A stretch of DNA of 64,000 bases from Putridiphycobacter sp045110285 (GCA_045110285.1 JBGCGA010000044.1:18849-82848); one strand, 5' to 3'. Numbered from the stretch's first letter, positions 34,246 to 43,940 are shown. Numbers and translations: made by a program. The notes: a model not told the origin generated them from the letters alone.

Positions 34246-35827
34246 AGATCTTCTTTTCAAAAGCCCTTAAGGCTTCACGGATGTCCATATCATCTTTTAA
34301 ATAAATCTGATAATATCCGTTTTCCTCGAATAAATGCCTTGCTACCTCTGCTTTAATTCGATTTCGTATAATTAATTCAGATCGATCAATGTCTGTCGGT
34401 CGCTTTTTAATCTCCAATTTATTTTCAGCATATGAAATAAAATCATCAAACATTTTGTCAGTTACCCTAAAAGAATCATTGAATTGACTAAAACTATTCC
34501 ACTTTGTTCTTTTTCCATCCAGAAAACCAAAAACCCATTGATTGAAGGCGCTACCATAATAAAGACTTGTGAGGTAATATGATGCTCCTACTGTATCGTT
34601 CGGAACAAACACATCCGGATAAATCCCTCCTCCCCCGTATACCTTTCTTCCTTTCGGAGTAATGAAGAGCAACGAATCATTTACTTTTATACTATCCTCT
34701 GAAAACATTTCGCCAGACTCATATCTATTATAATAATCGTTATCATAATCAACTCCGTCACCATATGGTTTTTGAATGCTGCGTCCCGTGGGGGTATAAT
34801 ATCTCGAAATTGTTAAACGCAATGCACTTCCGTCATTAAACTCTTGCTGATCTTGAACTAGACCTTTGCCAAAAGACCGCCTCCCTAAAATATATCCTCT
34901 ATCATTATCTTGAATAGCTCCTGCAACAATTTCAGATGCAGATGCAGAAAGCGAATTAATTAAGACAATCACCTCAACATCTTGCAGCAACCCTGTGCTA
35001 GTTGACATATAGTCTTTTCTACCAGTCCGCCTGCCTTCAGTATAAACTATTAGCTTTTTCGCAGTTAAAAACTGATCGACAATAATTTTTGCAGCATCTA
35101 AAAAGCCTCCGCCATTATTTCGCAGGTCAAAAATTAACTTTCTCATTCCCTGCGCCTTCAATTCAGAAGCAGCTTCCACAAATTCCTTCGCACAGTTGGC
35201 AGTGAAACTGCTTAATTTAATGAACCCAACTTCGTTATTAAGCATAATATTAGCAGTAATACTATTGACTGAAATTAACCCCCTATTGATCGATATTGGC
35301 AATACATCTCCCGATCTCAGAACTTTTAAACGAACCTGCGTATTAGGCTTTCCTTTTAACATAGCCATTACTTTACTATTGTCTAATTTTAAATCTGCTA
35401 AAATAGAATCACCTACCTGCAACACCCTGTCACCTGGCTGTAAACCAGCAACTTTTGAAGGGGAATTTGGCAGTACATGGGTGACAACTAATGTATCCTG
35501 ATGAATTAAAAACCGGATTCCGATACCTCCAAATTGCCCATCAAGCTGCTCATTTACAGACGCTAAATCTTTTGGCGGAATATACTGTGAATGCGGATCT
35601 AACTTCTGAATCATTCCCTCAATACTACTCTCCAATAAAAAATTATAGTCTACTGAATCCACATATTTATAGTCTATTAAATCTAAAATAGTTGACAGTT
35701 TAGATTCAGTTGTGCTTAATCCATTAGATGTAATCGCGTTGTTTGGCAGAAATTTAGTTCCAATATACAATCCTGCTGCAAATATTCCAGCCATTAATAC
35801 TGGCCATAAAAATTTATATTCTTTCAT
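34235..35827 (-). CDS. S41 family C-terminal processing peptidase
   Basis: The 530-aa product has one N-terminal membrane segment (~8-25), a PDZ domain (GGIGIRFL to LQPGDRVLQVGD) and an S41 protease domain. LIFDLRNNGGG is the family motif; the catalytic Ser lies in SLSASASEIVAG and the Lys in GRRSFGKGLVQ. CtpA-type proteases cut periplasmic proteins near their C-termini. The last ~130 residues form an extra helical C-terminal region. It abuts the dCMP deaminase gene with no gap and is likely co-transcribed. Confidence 0.92.
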   Translation of the reverse strand: MKEYKFLWPVLMAGIFAAGLYIGTKFLPNNAITSNGLSTTESKLSTILDLIDYKYVDSVDYNFLLESSIEGMIQKLDPHSQYIPPKDLASVNEQLDGQFGGIGIRFLIHQDTLVVTHVLPNSPSKVAGLQPGDRVLQVGDSILADLKLDNSKVMAMLKGKPNTQVRLKVLRSGDVLPISINRGLISVNSITANIMLNNEVGFIKLSSFTANCAKEFVEAASELKAQGMRKLIFDLRNNGGGFLDAAKIIVDQFLTAKKLIVYTEGRRTGRKDYMSTSTGLLQDVEVIVLINSLSASASEIVAGAIQDNDRGYILGRRSFGKGLVQDQQEFNDGSALRLTISRYYTPTGRSIQKPYGDGVDYDNDYYNRYESGEMFSEDSIKVNDSLLFITPKGRKVYGGGGIYPDVFVPNDTVGASYYLTSLYYGSAFNQWVFGFLDGKRTKWNSFSQFNDSFRVTDKMFDDFISYAENKLEIKKRPTDIDRSELIIRNRIKAEVARHLFEENGYYQIYLKDDMDIREALRAFEKKISNL

Positions 35828-36253
35828 TTAAATGTCCTCTATTAGCATGGTTTCAACACCATATTCAGTTAAAAAATCGATTCCTGACGAATCTTTATAG
35901 GCCGAATGATAAATTACTCTTTTTATACCTGATTGAATAATCAATTTACTGCATTCTTTACATGGTGACAGTGTTACATACAAAGTTGCATTCTTTGCTG
36001 ATTGAGTCGATTTTGCGACTTTTAAAATTGCATTCGCCTCAGCATGCAATACATACCATTGTGTATCACCATTTTCATCTTCACAACAATTAACATAGCC
36101 GCTAGGCGTTCCATTGTAGCCGTCAGATATAATCATACTATCTTTTACGATAATAGCACCAACTTGCTTTCTTTCGCAATAAGATAGTTTTGCCCACTCG
36201 CTTGCTATTCGGAGATAGGCCTTATCATACTTTAATTGCTTTTGGTCCGTCAT
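35828..36253 (-). CDS. dCMP deaminase family protein
   Basis: The 141-aa product has the zinc site of cytidine/deoxycytidylate deaminases: HAEANAI (zinc His and catalytic Glu) and SPCKECSKLI (two zinc Cys). Further family features are the N-terminal RKQVGAIIVKD and GYNGTPSG, which point to dCMP deaminase, giving dUMP for thymidylate synthesis. A one-mismatch -7 box (TAACTTTA) lies 16 bases before the ATG. It is followed directly by the S41 protease gene. Confidence 0.9.
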   Translation of the reverse strand: MTDQKQLKYDKAYLRIASEWAKLSYCERKQVGAIIVKDSMIISDGYNGTPSGYVNCCEDENGDTQWYVLHAEANAILKVAKSTQSAKNATLYVTLSPCKECSKLIIQSGIKRVIYHSAYKDSSGIDFLTEYGVETMLIEDI

Positions 36254-36362
36254 TTTGTAAAAAAAGAAGTAAAGTTAGCCTTTTTTTACTTGCCCTCATT
36301 TTAATATTGAGTGAAATGAGTATGCTCTTGACCTTAATTAACTAATTTTAAAGTTTAATCTG

Positions 36363-36370
36363 TATTTTTG
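36363..36370 (+). promoter_or_regulatory. -7 box TATTTTTG before rsgA
   Basis: An exact TAnnTTTG match 28 bases before the TTG start at 36399. No -33 TTG at the right distance. Confidence 0.3.
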
Positions 36371-36398
36371 CCAAAAAAAACAAGCACTGAAAACAGGA

Positions 36399-37337
36399 TT
36401 GGTCATAAAATCAACGGGGAGCTGGTACAAAGTTTTAGATGAAGCAAATCAGATTTGGAATTGCAGAATTCGTGGTAAACTTCGCACTAAAGACATTAAA
36501 TCTACAAATCCTGTAGCAGTAGGAGATTCAGTAGTGTTTGATACTGAAGATAAAAACAGATATGAAGGCGTTATTAAAAGCATCAATAAACGTCTAAACT
36601 ACATTGTAAGAAAATCGATTAACCTAAGCAAACGATCACATATTTTAGCGGCAAATATAGATCACGTCTATTTATTGGTTACCCTTGTTGCTCCTGAAAC
36701 TACTACAGGTTTTATTGATAGGTTTTTGGTAAGCGCTGAAGCTTATCACATTCCAGTGACGCTGTTATTTAATAAAATAGACTTATTTAATGGTGATGAA
36801 TTAGAAATCATTGAAGAGTTTAAAGAAACTTATTCTAGTATTGGCTATCCTTGTTATAACATTTCAGCCACAGATCCAAAATCAGTTGAATTCTTAAAGA
36901 ATGAAATTAAAGGAAATAAAGTCATGTTTGGAGGACACAGCGGTGTAGGTAAATCAACTTTAGTAAATGCTTTAGACCCAAATCTTGCAATAAAAACTAG
37001 CGATATTTCGGAAGCTAATTTATCGGGCCAACATACTACAACTTTTGCCGAAATGCATCCGCTTCCGAGTGGTGGCTTTATAATTGACACGCCTGGTGTC
37101 CGAGCATTCGGTTTAATAGATTTTGAAAAAGCCTCTTTAGGTCATTATTTTCCAGAAATTTCAGAATTAATGGGACATTGTAAGTTTAATAATTGCCTTC
37201 ATATAAATGAGCCACATTGTGCCGTTAAGGAAGCGGTTGAGAATGAATATATTTCAAGTTCACGCTATGAAAATTATTTGCAAATGTATCATGATGACGA
37301 CACAGAAAACTACAGAGAAAGTTTGTATAGAAAATGA
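36399..37337 (+). CDS. rsgA: Ribosome small subunit-dependent GTPase A
   Basis: The 312-aa product is RsgA, a circularly permuted GTPase that helps mature the 30S subunit. Parts in order: an OB-fold (GLVIKSTGSWYKVL start), the G4 motif LLFNKIDL, then P-loop GGHSGVGKST, then G3 DTPGVR, and a C-terminal zinc site (CKFNNCLHINEPHC). The start is TTG at 36399: the frame is closed by a TGA four codons upstream and no ATG fits. It overlaps dtd by 4 bases (ATGA), so the two are coupled. Confidence 0.94.
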   Translation: MVIKSTGSWYKVLDEANQIWNCRIRGKLRTKDIKSTNPVAVGDSVVFDTEDKNRYEGVIKSINKRLNYIVRKSINLSKRSHILAANIDHVYLLVTLVAPETTTGFIDRFLVSAEAYHIPVTLLFNKIDLFNGDELEIIEEFKETYSSIGYPCYNISATDPKSVEFLKNEIKGNKVMFGGHSGVGKSTLVNALDPNLAIKTSDISEANLSGQHTTTFAEMHPLPSGGFIIDTPGVRAFGLIDFEKASLGHYFPEISELMGHCKFNNCLHINEPHCAVKEAVENEYISSSRYENYLQMYHDDDTENYRESLYRK

Positions 37338-37786
37338 AAGTTGTGATTCAAAGAGTTAACGAAGCTAGTGTTCGCATTAAAAATAAGGACACAAAATCGA
37401 TAAAGAATGGGTTTGTTTTACTGCTAGGATACGAATCTGCTGACACAATTGAAGACATTGACTGGACTGTAAAAAAAATATTAAATTTACGAGTGTTTGC
37501 GGACAAAGATAAATTAATGAATCTTAACTTATTGGATATTGACGGCGAATTACTGTGCGTGAGTCAGTTTACTTTGCATGCTAAAACAAAAAAAGGAAAT
37601 CGACCATCATTTATTCATGCAGCCAAACCTGCTTTTGCAGAGCAACTTTACAATTTCACCATTTCAGAATTTGAGAAAGCCTTGCCAAATAAGGTAAAAA
37701 CGGGAATTTTTGGAGCCGACATGAAAGTGCTTTTAATAAATGATGGTCCGGTAACTATTATAGTAGATTCAAAAAATAAAATTTAA
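37334..37786 (+). CDS. dtd: D-aminoacyl-tRNA deacylase
   Basis: The 150-aa product has both DTD signatures: SQFTL in VSQFTLHAKTKKG and the NDGPVTI cross-subunit motif near the C-terminus. The start MKVVIQRVNEASV is typical. DTD removes D-amino acids (and glycine wrongly placed) from tRNA. It is encoded between rsgA (4-base overlap) and the MazG-like gene (3-base gap), a translation-and-nucleotide quality-control cluster. Confidence 0.95.
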   Translation: MKVVIQRVNEASVRIKNKDTKSIKNGFVLLLGYESADTIEDIDWTVKKILNLRVFADKDKLMNLNLLDIDGELLCVSQFTLHAKTKKGNRPSFIHAAKPAFAEQLYNFTISEFEKALPNKVKTGIFGADMKVLLINDGPVTIIVDSKNKI

Positions 37787-37789
37787 GAT

Positions 37790-38116
37790 ATGAAAATTTC
37801 AGACGCTCAGCAACTAGTAGACGATTGGATTAAGACCTATGGAGTACGGTATTTTAATGAACTTACTAACATGGCTCAATTAACCGAAGAAGTTGGCGAA
37901 GTGGCCCGGATAATAGCGCGTAGGTACGGCGAACAAAGTGAAAAAGAATCTGACAAAAATAAGGATCTGGGAGATGAAATGGCTGATGTTTTATGGGTAC
38001 TTATTTGCTTGGCCAATCAAACAGGAATTGATTTAGAAGAGGCCTTACAAAAGAACTTAGATAAAAAAACTAAAAGAGATCATTCTAGACATCATAGTAA
38101 CGATAAATTGGCATAA
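37790..38116 (+). CDS. MazG-like nucleotide pyrophosphohydrolase
   Basis: The 108-aa product is an all-alpha NTP pyrophosphatase. The magnesium-binding pattern is visible: TEEVGEVARIIARR (EExxE) and DLGDEMADVLWVL (ExxD). Enzymes of this size act as homo-oligomers and hydrolyse (d)NTPs, often non-canonical ones, to NMP and pyrophosphate. It follows dtd by 3 bases and is directly abutted by the next gene, so all four may be one transcript. Confidence 0.88.
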   Translation: MKISDAQQLVDDWIKTYGVRYFNELTNMAQLTEEVGEVARIIARRYGEQSEKESDKNKDLGDEMADVLWVLICLANQTGIDLEEALQKNLDKKTKRDHSRHHSNDKLA

Positions 38117-40552
38117 TTGAAGTTACACATCCTCATATCGGCAACTTTAATTTGGTCGTTTGTTTCAGTGAGTCAAGAAACACCTCTCACTATTCTGAAT
38201 ATAAATGAGGAAATCACAATTGACGGCGTAGATGATGAATCTGCTTGGTCAAACGCTGTCGGAAGTAATGAGTTTACTCAAACGTCTCCAAATGCCGGAA
38301 AAGCATCAATTCAAAAAACGGAAGTTAAAATGCTTTACGACAATGAAGCAGTCTATATTTTCGCTACCATGCATGAAACTCATCCCGATAGTATTACGAG
38401 AACTCTATCGCGAAGAGATGACTTTGGAAATGCAGACATATTTGGTATTGTTATAGATACTTATGGGGCAAGTACAATTGGTTTTGGCTTTTTAGTGACG
38501 GCTGCTGGCGTTCAGGTTGACGAAATTCATACGCCGAACAATATTGACAGAAATTGGAATGCAGTATGGTATAGTTCTGTAAAATGTATGGATGACAGAT
38601 GGGTAGCAGAATTTAAGATTCCATTGGCTGCTTTTCGTTTTCCGAATCAAAACACACAGAACTGGAAAGCTAATTTCACTCGTCACATCAGACGAAACAG
38701 AGAAGATTCAAATTGGCATTTTTATGATGCTACAAAATTGAATTATTTATCGCAGTTTGGAGATTTAAAAGGAGTAGAGCAATTAAAATCACCAGTAAGG
38801 CTAGCACTATTTCCGTATGTAAGCGGCTACTTAGATGTTGTTGACAAGGACATTAGACCAACTGTAAATGGTGGAATGGATCTAAAATATGGCGTCAATG
38901 ATGCCTTTACTTTAGACATGACCTTGATTCCTGATTTTGGTCAAGTGAGGTTTGATGATCAGGTTTTAAATCTATCGCCCTATGAAATCAGATTTGACGA
39001 ATTCAGACAATTTTTCACGGAAGGTGTAGAATTATTTAATAAAGGAGATTTGTTTTACAGCAGAAGGCTAGGTGGCCCCCCCATCAATCAAAGTGAATTA
39101 GAGAGCAAATCGGAAAACGAAGTCATTGAATTGGAAAAAAACTCTGCCCAATTAGTGAATTCAACTAAATTTTCAGGTCGCACAAAAAAAGGTCTGGGAA
39201 TTGGTGTTTTAAATGGAACTAGTATTGCCACACGGGTGAACATAAAAGATACAATTACTAATGCAGAACGATTTATTGAAACAAGTCCTCTTACTAACTA
39301 CAATATTTTAGTATTTGACCAAAACTTAAAACACAATTCAAGTTTAACTTTGGCTAATTCTAATGTTTGGAGAGCTGGCGAAACTTATGACGCGAACGTT
39401 ACTGCATTCTTATTTGATTTGTTCGATAAATCTGAAAATTTTAATATCAACGGTAATGCCTCAAATTCACAATTATTCATTAATAATGAAGCTATTATTG
39501 GGCAAAAATATGAATTGGAAGCTGGGAAATTTGCTGGGAAATTTATTACTAACATTTCCGCAGAATTGGTTGATGAAAAATTCGACAATAATGACTTGGG
39601 TTTTTTATTGAGAAACAATTATAAAAACATCAACTATTATGCTGGCTACCGAACATGGGAACCATTCTGGAAGATGATTCGGTTTTGGAGTGAAATAGAA
39701 ATTGATCATACTAGGCTTCATCAACCTGATAATTTTGAAAATTTAAGTGTTTACACCGAGATTGGGGGGGCATTTAAAAATTTTTTATTTGCAGGTGTAA
39801 ATTATACTGCTTTCCCGATAGCTGAGAATGATTTTTTTGAAGCACGAACGGCAGACTTTTTTTACATAAGACCGGGAGGTAATAGAATAGGTGGTTTTTT
39901 ATCTTCCAACTATGCTAAAAAGTTTGCTTATGATGTTAATGCTTCTTATATGCAAAGGGCAGAATCAGGACGATACGACCTATCAATAAGACTAAGCCCA
40001 AGATTTAGATTTAATGACAAGTTTTCCGTCATCTACAATTTCACTTATGATTATCAGAAAAATGATGTAGGGCTTGCATTAACTAATCAGTTTGAAATTA
40101 TTCAGAGCAACGAGGCTCCAATTTTTGGACAAAGAGACAGACAAAACATAACTAATCTTTTAACTGCCAACTACGTCTTTAATAACAAAATGGATTTATC
40201 ACTAAGAGCCAGACACTATTGGTCGATAGTTGACTACAAAACATTTTATGAGTTAAAAAAAAATGGAGACATAGATGACATTGATTATTCAGGACTAACT
40301 TCAAATAGCGAATCTATCCACAATAATAATTTCAACATTTTCACAATCGACATGACCTACTCGTGGGTAATAGCACCTGGGAGTTTTTTAAACATTGTTT
40401 ATAAACAAGCACTTACATCATCAAATGCTAATACTTCGTTAAATTACTTTAACAATATTAGCAATCTTTCTGAATCACCTGCTTTTAATAGTATTTCAGT
40501 TAAACTACTCTACTACTTAAGTTACTCTTCAATAAAATCTCTTAAACGTTAA
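38117..40552 (+). CDS. DUF5916 protein with CBM9-like N-terminal domain
   Basis: The 811-aa product starts with TTG at 38117, immediately after the previous stop, and has a signal peptide ending SVSQ. The N-terminal ~200 residues match the carbohydrate-binding family 9-like domain (TIDGVDDESAW, then VYIFATMHE and AEFKIPLAAFRF). The rest is the DUF5916 region: DMTLIPDFGQVRFDDQVLN and FREFF-like EFRQFFTEG, followed by a predicted outer-membrane barrel. No enzyme activity is known; surface sugar or peptidoglycan contact is inferred from the CBM9-like part. It overlaps the convergent DUF2797 gene by 11 bases. Confidence 0.85.
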   Translation: MKLHILISATLIWSFVSVSQETPLTILNINEEITIDGVDDESAWSNAVGSNEFTQTSPNAGKASIQKTEVKMLYDNEAVYIFATMHETHPDSITRTLSRRDDFGNADIFGIVIDTYGASTIGFGFLVTAAGVQVDEIHTPNNIDRNWNAVWYSSVKCMDDRWVAEFKIPLAAFRFPNQNTQNWKANFTRHIRRNREDSNWHFYDATKLNYLSQFGDLKGVEQLKSPVRLALFPYVSGYLDVVDKDIRPTVNGGMDLKYGVNDAFTLDMTLIPDFGQVRFDDQVLNLSPYEIRFDEFRQFFTEGVELFNKGDLFYSRRLGGPPINQSELESKSENEVIELEKNSAQLVNSTKFSGRTKKGLGIGVLNGTSIATRVNIKDTITNAERFIETSPLTNYNILVFDQNLKHNSSLTLANSNVWRAGETYDANVTAFLFDLFDKSENFNINGNASNSQLFINNEAIIGQKYELEAGKFAGKFITNISAELVDEKFDNNDLGFLLRNNYKNINYYAGYRTWEPFWKMIRFWSEIEIDHTRLHQPDNFENLSVYTEIGGAFKNFLFAGVNYTAFPIAENDFFEARTADFFYIRPGGNRIGGFLSSNYAKKFAYDVNASYMQRAESGRYDLSIRLSPRFRFNDKFSVIYNFTYDYQKNDVGLALTNQFEIIQSNEAPIFGQRDRQNITNLLTANYVFNNKMDLSLRARHYWSIVDYKTFYELKKNGDIDDIDYSGLTSNSESIHNNNFNIFTIDMTYSWVIAPGSFLNIVYKQALTSSNANTSLNYFNNISNLSESPAFNSISVKLLYYLSYSSIKSLKR

Positions 40553-41330
40553 GGTCTACAAAATAACCTTCATGTTTTCGAATATTCAAAACTCTGTCAT
40601 TGTCTAACAGTAAATATTGACCTTTAATTCCAAGTAGTTTTCCTTCAATTTTTGGTAATTTATCAAATCCAACACTTTTTACTTTTTCAGGAAAAGAAAT
40701 TACAGGATATTTGATGTCAACAATTTCATCATCATCTGTCATATACTGACTTAAATCATCAGGTAACAATTCTTCCAATTGCCATTTCTCTTCTTCCAAG
40801 TCAAACTCTGCCAATTCGTTTTTCAACATTTTTCGCCAATTCGTTTTATCAGTGAATGATGATTTTAAAGCAACTTCTATCTCACCAGCCAATTGCCGAT
40901 ATGGTACTTCTGCAATTTTAATCGCTTGTGAAGCCCCTTGATCAATCCACCTAGTTGGCACTTGAGTATCTCTTGTTACTCCAACTTTTAATGCTGACGA
41001 AACTGCAAAATAGACCACATGAGGCTGTAAATGATGTTTCTTTTCCCATTCCACATCTCTTCCTTCTCCTAAATGCGCACGACATAATTCTGGTCTTATT
41101 ATGCATTCAGCCGCTTGAGGTGCAGCAGAAAAACAACTATAACAGAACCCCTGAGCAAATAGTTTTTTAGGAAAATCTCCGCAAGCCATACACTGAACTG
41201 TACCAGAAAATTTCAACTGAATTTCTTTACCTATTAATGCATTCATATTAATGGTTCCATCCTCGGATTTTAGCGAGTATTTCACCACATCTTCCAATGT
41301 TGTTATCATTTTGTGCAGGCGCATTTCCAT
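40542..41330 (-). CDS. DUF2797 domain-containing protein
   Basis: The 262-aa product fits DUF2797: an N-terminal zinc-ribbon-like cluster (CMACGDFPKKLFAQGFC, YSCF, then CIIRPELCRAHLGEGRD) followed by a mixed domain with HHLQPHVVYFAVSSALKVGV and RWIDQGASQAIKIAE. The latter resembles the GIY-YIG-like region seen in this family. It has no signal or membrane segment, so it is cytoplasmic. The function is unknown. An exact -7 box lies 23 bases before the ATG. Confidence 0.85.
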   Translation of the reverse strand: MEMRLHKMITTLEDVVKYSLKSEDGTINMNALIGKEIQLKFSGTVQCMACGDFPKKLFAQGFCYSCFSAAPQAAECIIRPELCRAHLGEGRDVEWEKKHHLQPHVVYFAVSSALKVGVTRDTQVPTRWIDQGASQAIKIAEVPYRQLAGEIEVALKSSFTDKTNWRKMLKNELAEFDLEEEKWQLEELLPDDLSQYMTDDDEIVDIKYPVISFPEKVKSVGFDKLPKIEGKLLGIKGQYLLLDNDRVLNIRKHEGYFVDLNV

Positions 41331-41353
41331 TCGTAATTATTTTAACTGAAAAT

Positions 41354-41361
41354 CAAAGTTA
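41354..41361 (-). promoter_or_regulatory. -7 box TAACTTTG before DUF2797 gene
   Basis: An exact TAnnTTTG match on the minus strand, 23 bases before the ATG at 41330. Confidence 0.3.
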
Positions 41362-41430
41362 AAAAAACAAATAATAGTAATGTTGGCTTAACAGCTAAGA
41401 AAAAAATATTAGTTAATTTAGCACTATTGT

Positions 41431-42177
41431 ATGAACTTATTTGAACACATAGGTAAGTATTTTTTAATGCTTCGTTTTGTATTTTCACGTCCCGAAAAAG
41501 GACGAGTTTTCTGGGAACGATTCTTTACCGAAGCGCAAGGCATTGTCATTAATTCTATTCCACTTATTGGCTTCCTTTCAATTTTTATGGGAGGTGTAAT
41601 TTCTCTTCAGACGGCCTCTAATATGAGCTCGCCATTATTGCCAGAATATACAATTGGCTATATTACAAGACAATCAACCATATTAGAATTCTCACCCACA
41701 ATTATTTCATTAATTATTGCGGGGAAAGTTGGTTCGAACATAGCTTCTGAAATTGGAACCATGCGTGTTACTGAGCAAATTGATGCATTAGAAATAATGG
41801 GAGTAAATTCCATTGGCTACTTGATGTTTCCAAAAATATTAGCTACAACCATCTTTTTTCCATTTGCAATAATTATTTCAATGCTTTTAAGTTTAATCGG
41901 CGGATGGATAGCAGGTGTAACATCAAACCTATACACAACTGAAACCTATATTATTGGGTTACGAGCGTTTTGGGATGTAGATCAACATCACTTATATTAT
42001 GCACTTGGCAAAACTATGGTGTTCGCTTTTCTTATCACTTCTATTGCATGCTACTATGGTTATTATACAAAAGGTGGAGCCCTAGAGGTAGGAAAAGCAA
42101 GCACAAATGCTGTAGTTGCAGCATCTGTTGCGATTCTACTAGCAAACTATATTTTAACTCAACTCGTGCTGATATAA
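41431..42177 (+). CDS. MlaE-family ABC transporter permease
   Basis: The 248-aa membrane protein has about five to six hydrophobic segments and the MlaE family motifs GIVINSIPLIGFLSIFMGG, then GSNIASEIGTMRVTEQIDAL and EIMGVNSIGYL. MlaE is the permease of the Mla phospholipid transport system, which moves lipids between inner and outer membrane with the MCE protein MlaD and ATPase MlaF. It is followed by an MlaF-type ATPase after 1 base. No MCE-domain gene lies nearby. Confidence 0.92.
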   Translation: MNLFEHIGKYFLMLRFVFSRPEKGRVFWERFFTEAQGIVINSIPLIGFLSIFMGGVISLQTASNMSSPLLPEYTIGYITRQSTILEFSPTIISLIIAGKVGSNIASEIGTMRVTEQIDALEIMGVNSIGYLMFPKILATTIFFPFAIIISMLLSLIGGWIAGVTSNLYTTETYIIGLRAFWDVDQHHLYYALGKTMVFAFLITSIACYYGYYTKGGALEVGKASTNAVVAASVAILLANYILTQLVLI

Positions 42178-42178
42178 G

Positions 42179-42940
42179 GTGATTGAAGTCAAAAACATAT
42201 CGAAGTCATTTGGTGATACTCAAATTTTATTTGATGTTTCCGCTAAATTTGAACCTGGTAAGGTCAATCTTATCATTGGTGGATCCGGACAGGGCAAATC
42301 AGTGCTTACTAAATGTATAGTTGGTTTGCATGAGGTAGACGAAGGCGCAGTTATTTATGACGATCGCATCTTTTCAAGCATGAATCGGACGGAAAGAAAA
42401 GTAATTCGACAAGAAATTGGCATGTTGTTCCAAGGCAGCGCACTTTTTGATTCTTTAACTGTTTTAGAAAATGTGATGTTTCCCTTAAAAATGTTTACTG
42501 ACATGAGTAAGGAAGAGCGAGCAGAAAGAGCACGTGTGTGCTTAGAACGTGTCGGAATAATTGACAAAGATAACTTGTTGCCAGCCGAAACCTCAGGTGG
42601 TATGCAAAAAAGAATTGCTATCGCTCGAGCAATTGCCATGAATCCAAAATATTTATTTTGTGATGAGCCAAATTCTGGACTTGATCCCAAAACTTCAATT
42701 ATGATTGATAACTTGATTAAGGAAATTACATATGAATACAATATGACAACTATAGTTATTACTCATGATATGAATTCTGTTATTGAAATTGGTGATCACA
42801 TCATATTCATTAACCAAGGAAGAAATTGGTGGCAAGGTAATAACGAAGAAATATTAAAAACGGATAACCAAGAAGTGGTAGAATTCGTATACGCCTCTAA
42901 CTTCATGAAAAATTTGAGGTCGAAAATTGTAAATAACTAA
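42179..42940 (+). CDS. MlaF-family ABC transporter ATP-binding protein
   Basis: The 253-aa ATPase starts with GTG at 42179, one base after the permease stop. Walker A GGSGQGKSVL, signature SGGMQKRIAIARAIA, Walker B YLFCDEPNSGLDP and the switch His in VITHDMNS are all intact. GQGKS and NSGLDP fit the MlaF/Ttg2A subgroup. It energises lipid transport with the MlaE permease. The next gene starts 9 bases downstream and is probably part of the same operon. Confidence 0.92.
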   Translation: MIEVKNISKSFGDTQILFDVSAKFEPGKVNLIIGGSGQGKSVLTKCIVGLHEVDEGAVIYDDRIFSSMNRTERKVIRQEIGMLFQGSALFDSLTVLENVMFPLKMFTDMSKEERAERARVCLERVGIIDKDNLLPAETSGGMQKRIAIARAIAMNPKYLFCDEPNSGLDPKTSIMIDNLIKEITYEYNMTTIVITHDMNSVIEIGDHIIFINQGRNWWQGNNEEILKTDNQEVVEFVYASNFMKNLRSKIVNN

Positions 42941-42949
42941 ACTAATAAA

Positions 42950-43924
42950 ATGAGCGACGCTATTGAAACCACAGAAAAATCAAAATCAGGAGGGTTATAC
43001 ATCCTGATTATCATTGCACTCTTATTACTTTCTGGCTTCTTAGGCTATAAACTGTCTACCAAAAATAAAGAGATTGAAAAATTAGCATTTTTAAAAACGG
43101 AACTTGAAGATGAACGAGACGGTTTAAGTGAGATGTTGTACGAACAGGGAGTAGCTGCTGGAGATGATTTGAAAGAAAATCTCCAAAATATGCTTTCGGA
43201 CTATGAAACAATGGAAGCCTTAAATACCGACCTGAATGACAGCATAGTTCAAGAAAAGCAAAAAATTGTTGATCTCCTTGCAGAATTAGATAAGGAAAAA
43301 AAGAATAAAAGATTTTATGCGAGCAAAGTTTTTAAGTTAGAGAAAGAAACCGAAACACTTCGTTCAATCATGAAGGATTATGTCCGAACAATTGATTCAT
43401 TAAATACTGAGAATTTAACTCTAAAAACCGATCTAACTAATACTCGATCAGACTTAACTACTGTTATAAAAGATAGAGACGATTTGCAAGTGAAGGCTGA
43501 GGACCTGTCAAAAAAAGTAAGTGAAGGATCTAAATTAAGTGCTTTGAGTATAGTTTCTGAAGGAATTAAAGAAAGAAGTTCAGGTTCTTACAAAGAAACT
43601 GATAGAGCGAGCAGAGCAACGCATATCCGATCTTGTTTTACTATCGCTTCAAATAAGATAGCCTCAGCTGGCAACAAAACAATTTACATGCGTGTGCTTG
43701 ACCAAAATGGTAAGACACTTTATACAAGTAGTGGTAATACTTTTCCATCAGAAGGTGGTAGCAACTTGGTTTACTCCGATAAAAAGTCAATTAATTATCA
43801 AAATAGTGTCATTGATGTTTGTATTTTTCACAAGCTAAATAATGAAATTTCTGCTGGGAATTTTGTCGCTGAGCTTTGGTGCGAAGGTGCAAAAATTGGC
43901 AGCAATAGCTTTACGTTAAAATAA
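42950..43924 (+). CDS. Membrane-anchored coiled-coil protein linked to MlaE/MlaF
   Basis: The 324-aa product has one transmembrane segment (~16-33), a long coiled coil (~38-190, many Glu/Lys/Leu heptads) and a C-terminal beta-rich domain (~215-324, with THIRSCFTIASNKIAS, KTIYMRVLDQNGKTLY, FVAELWCEGAKIGSN). It is not an MCE (MlaD) domain. A single helix plus a coiled coil spanning the periplasm is the geometry expected of an envelope-spanning adaptor, but no family is recognised. It is 9 bases after mlaF and is followed by a bidirectional terminator. Confidence 0.65.
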   Translation: MSDAIETTEKSKSGGLYILIIIALLLLSGFLGYKLSTKNKEIEKLAFLKTELEDERDGLSEMLYEQGVAAGDDLKENLQNMLSDYETMEALNTDLNDSIVQEKQKIVDLLAELDKEKKNKRFYASKVFKLEKETETLRSIMKDYVRTIDSLNTENLTLKTDLTNTRSDLTTVIKDRDDLQVKAEDLSKKVSEGSKLSALSIVSEGIKERSSGSYKETDRASRATHIRSCFTIASNKIASAGNKTIYMRVLDQNGKTLYTSSGNTFPSEGGSNLVYSDKKSINYQNSVIDVCIFHKLNNEISAGNFVAELWCEGAKIGSNSFTLK

Positions 43925-43940
43925 AAACATAATATCATAA

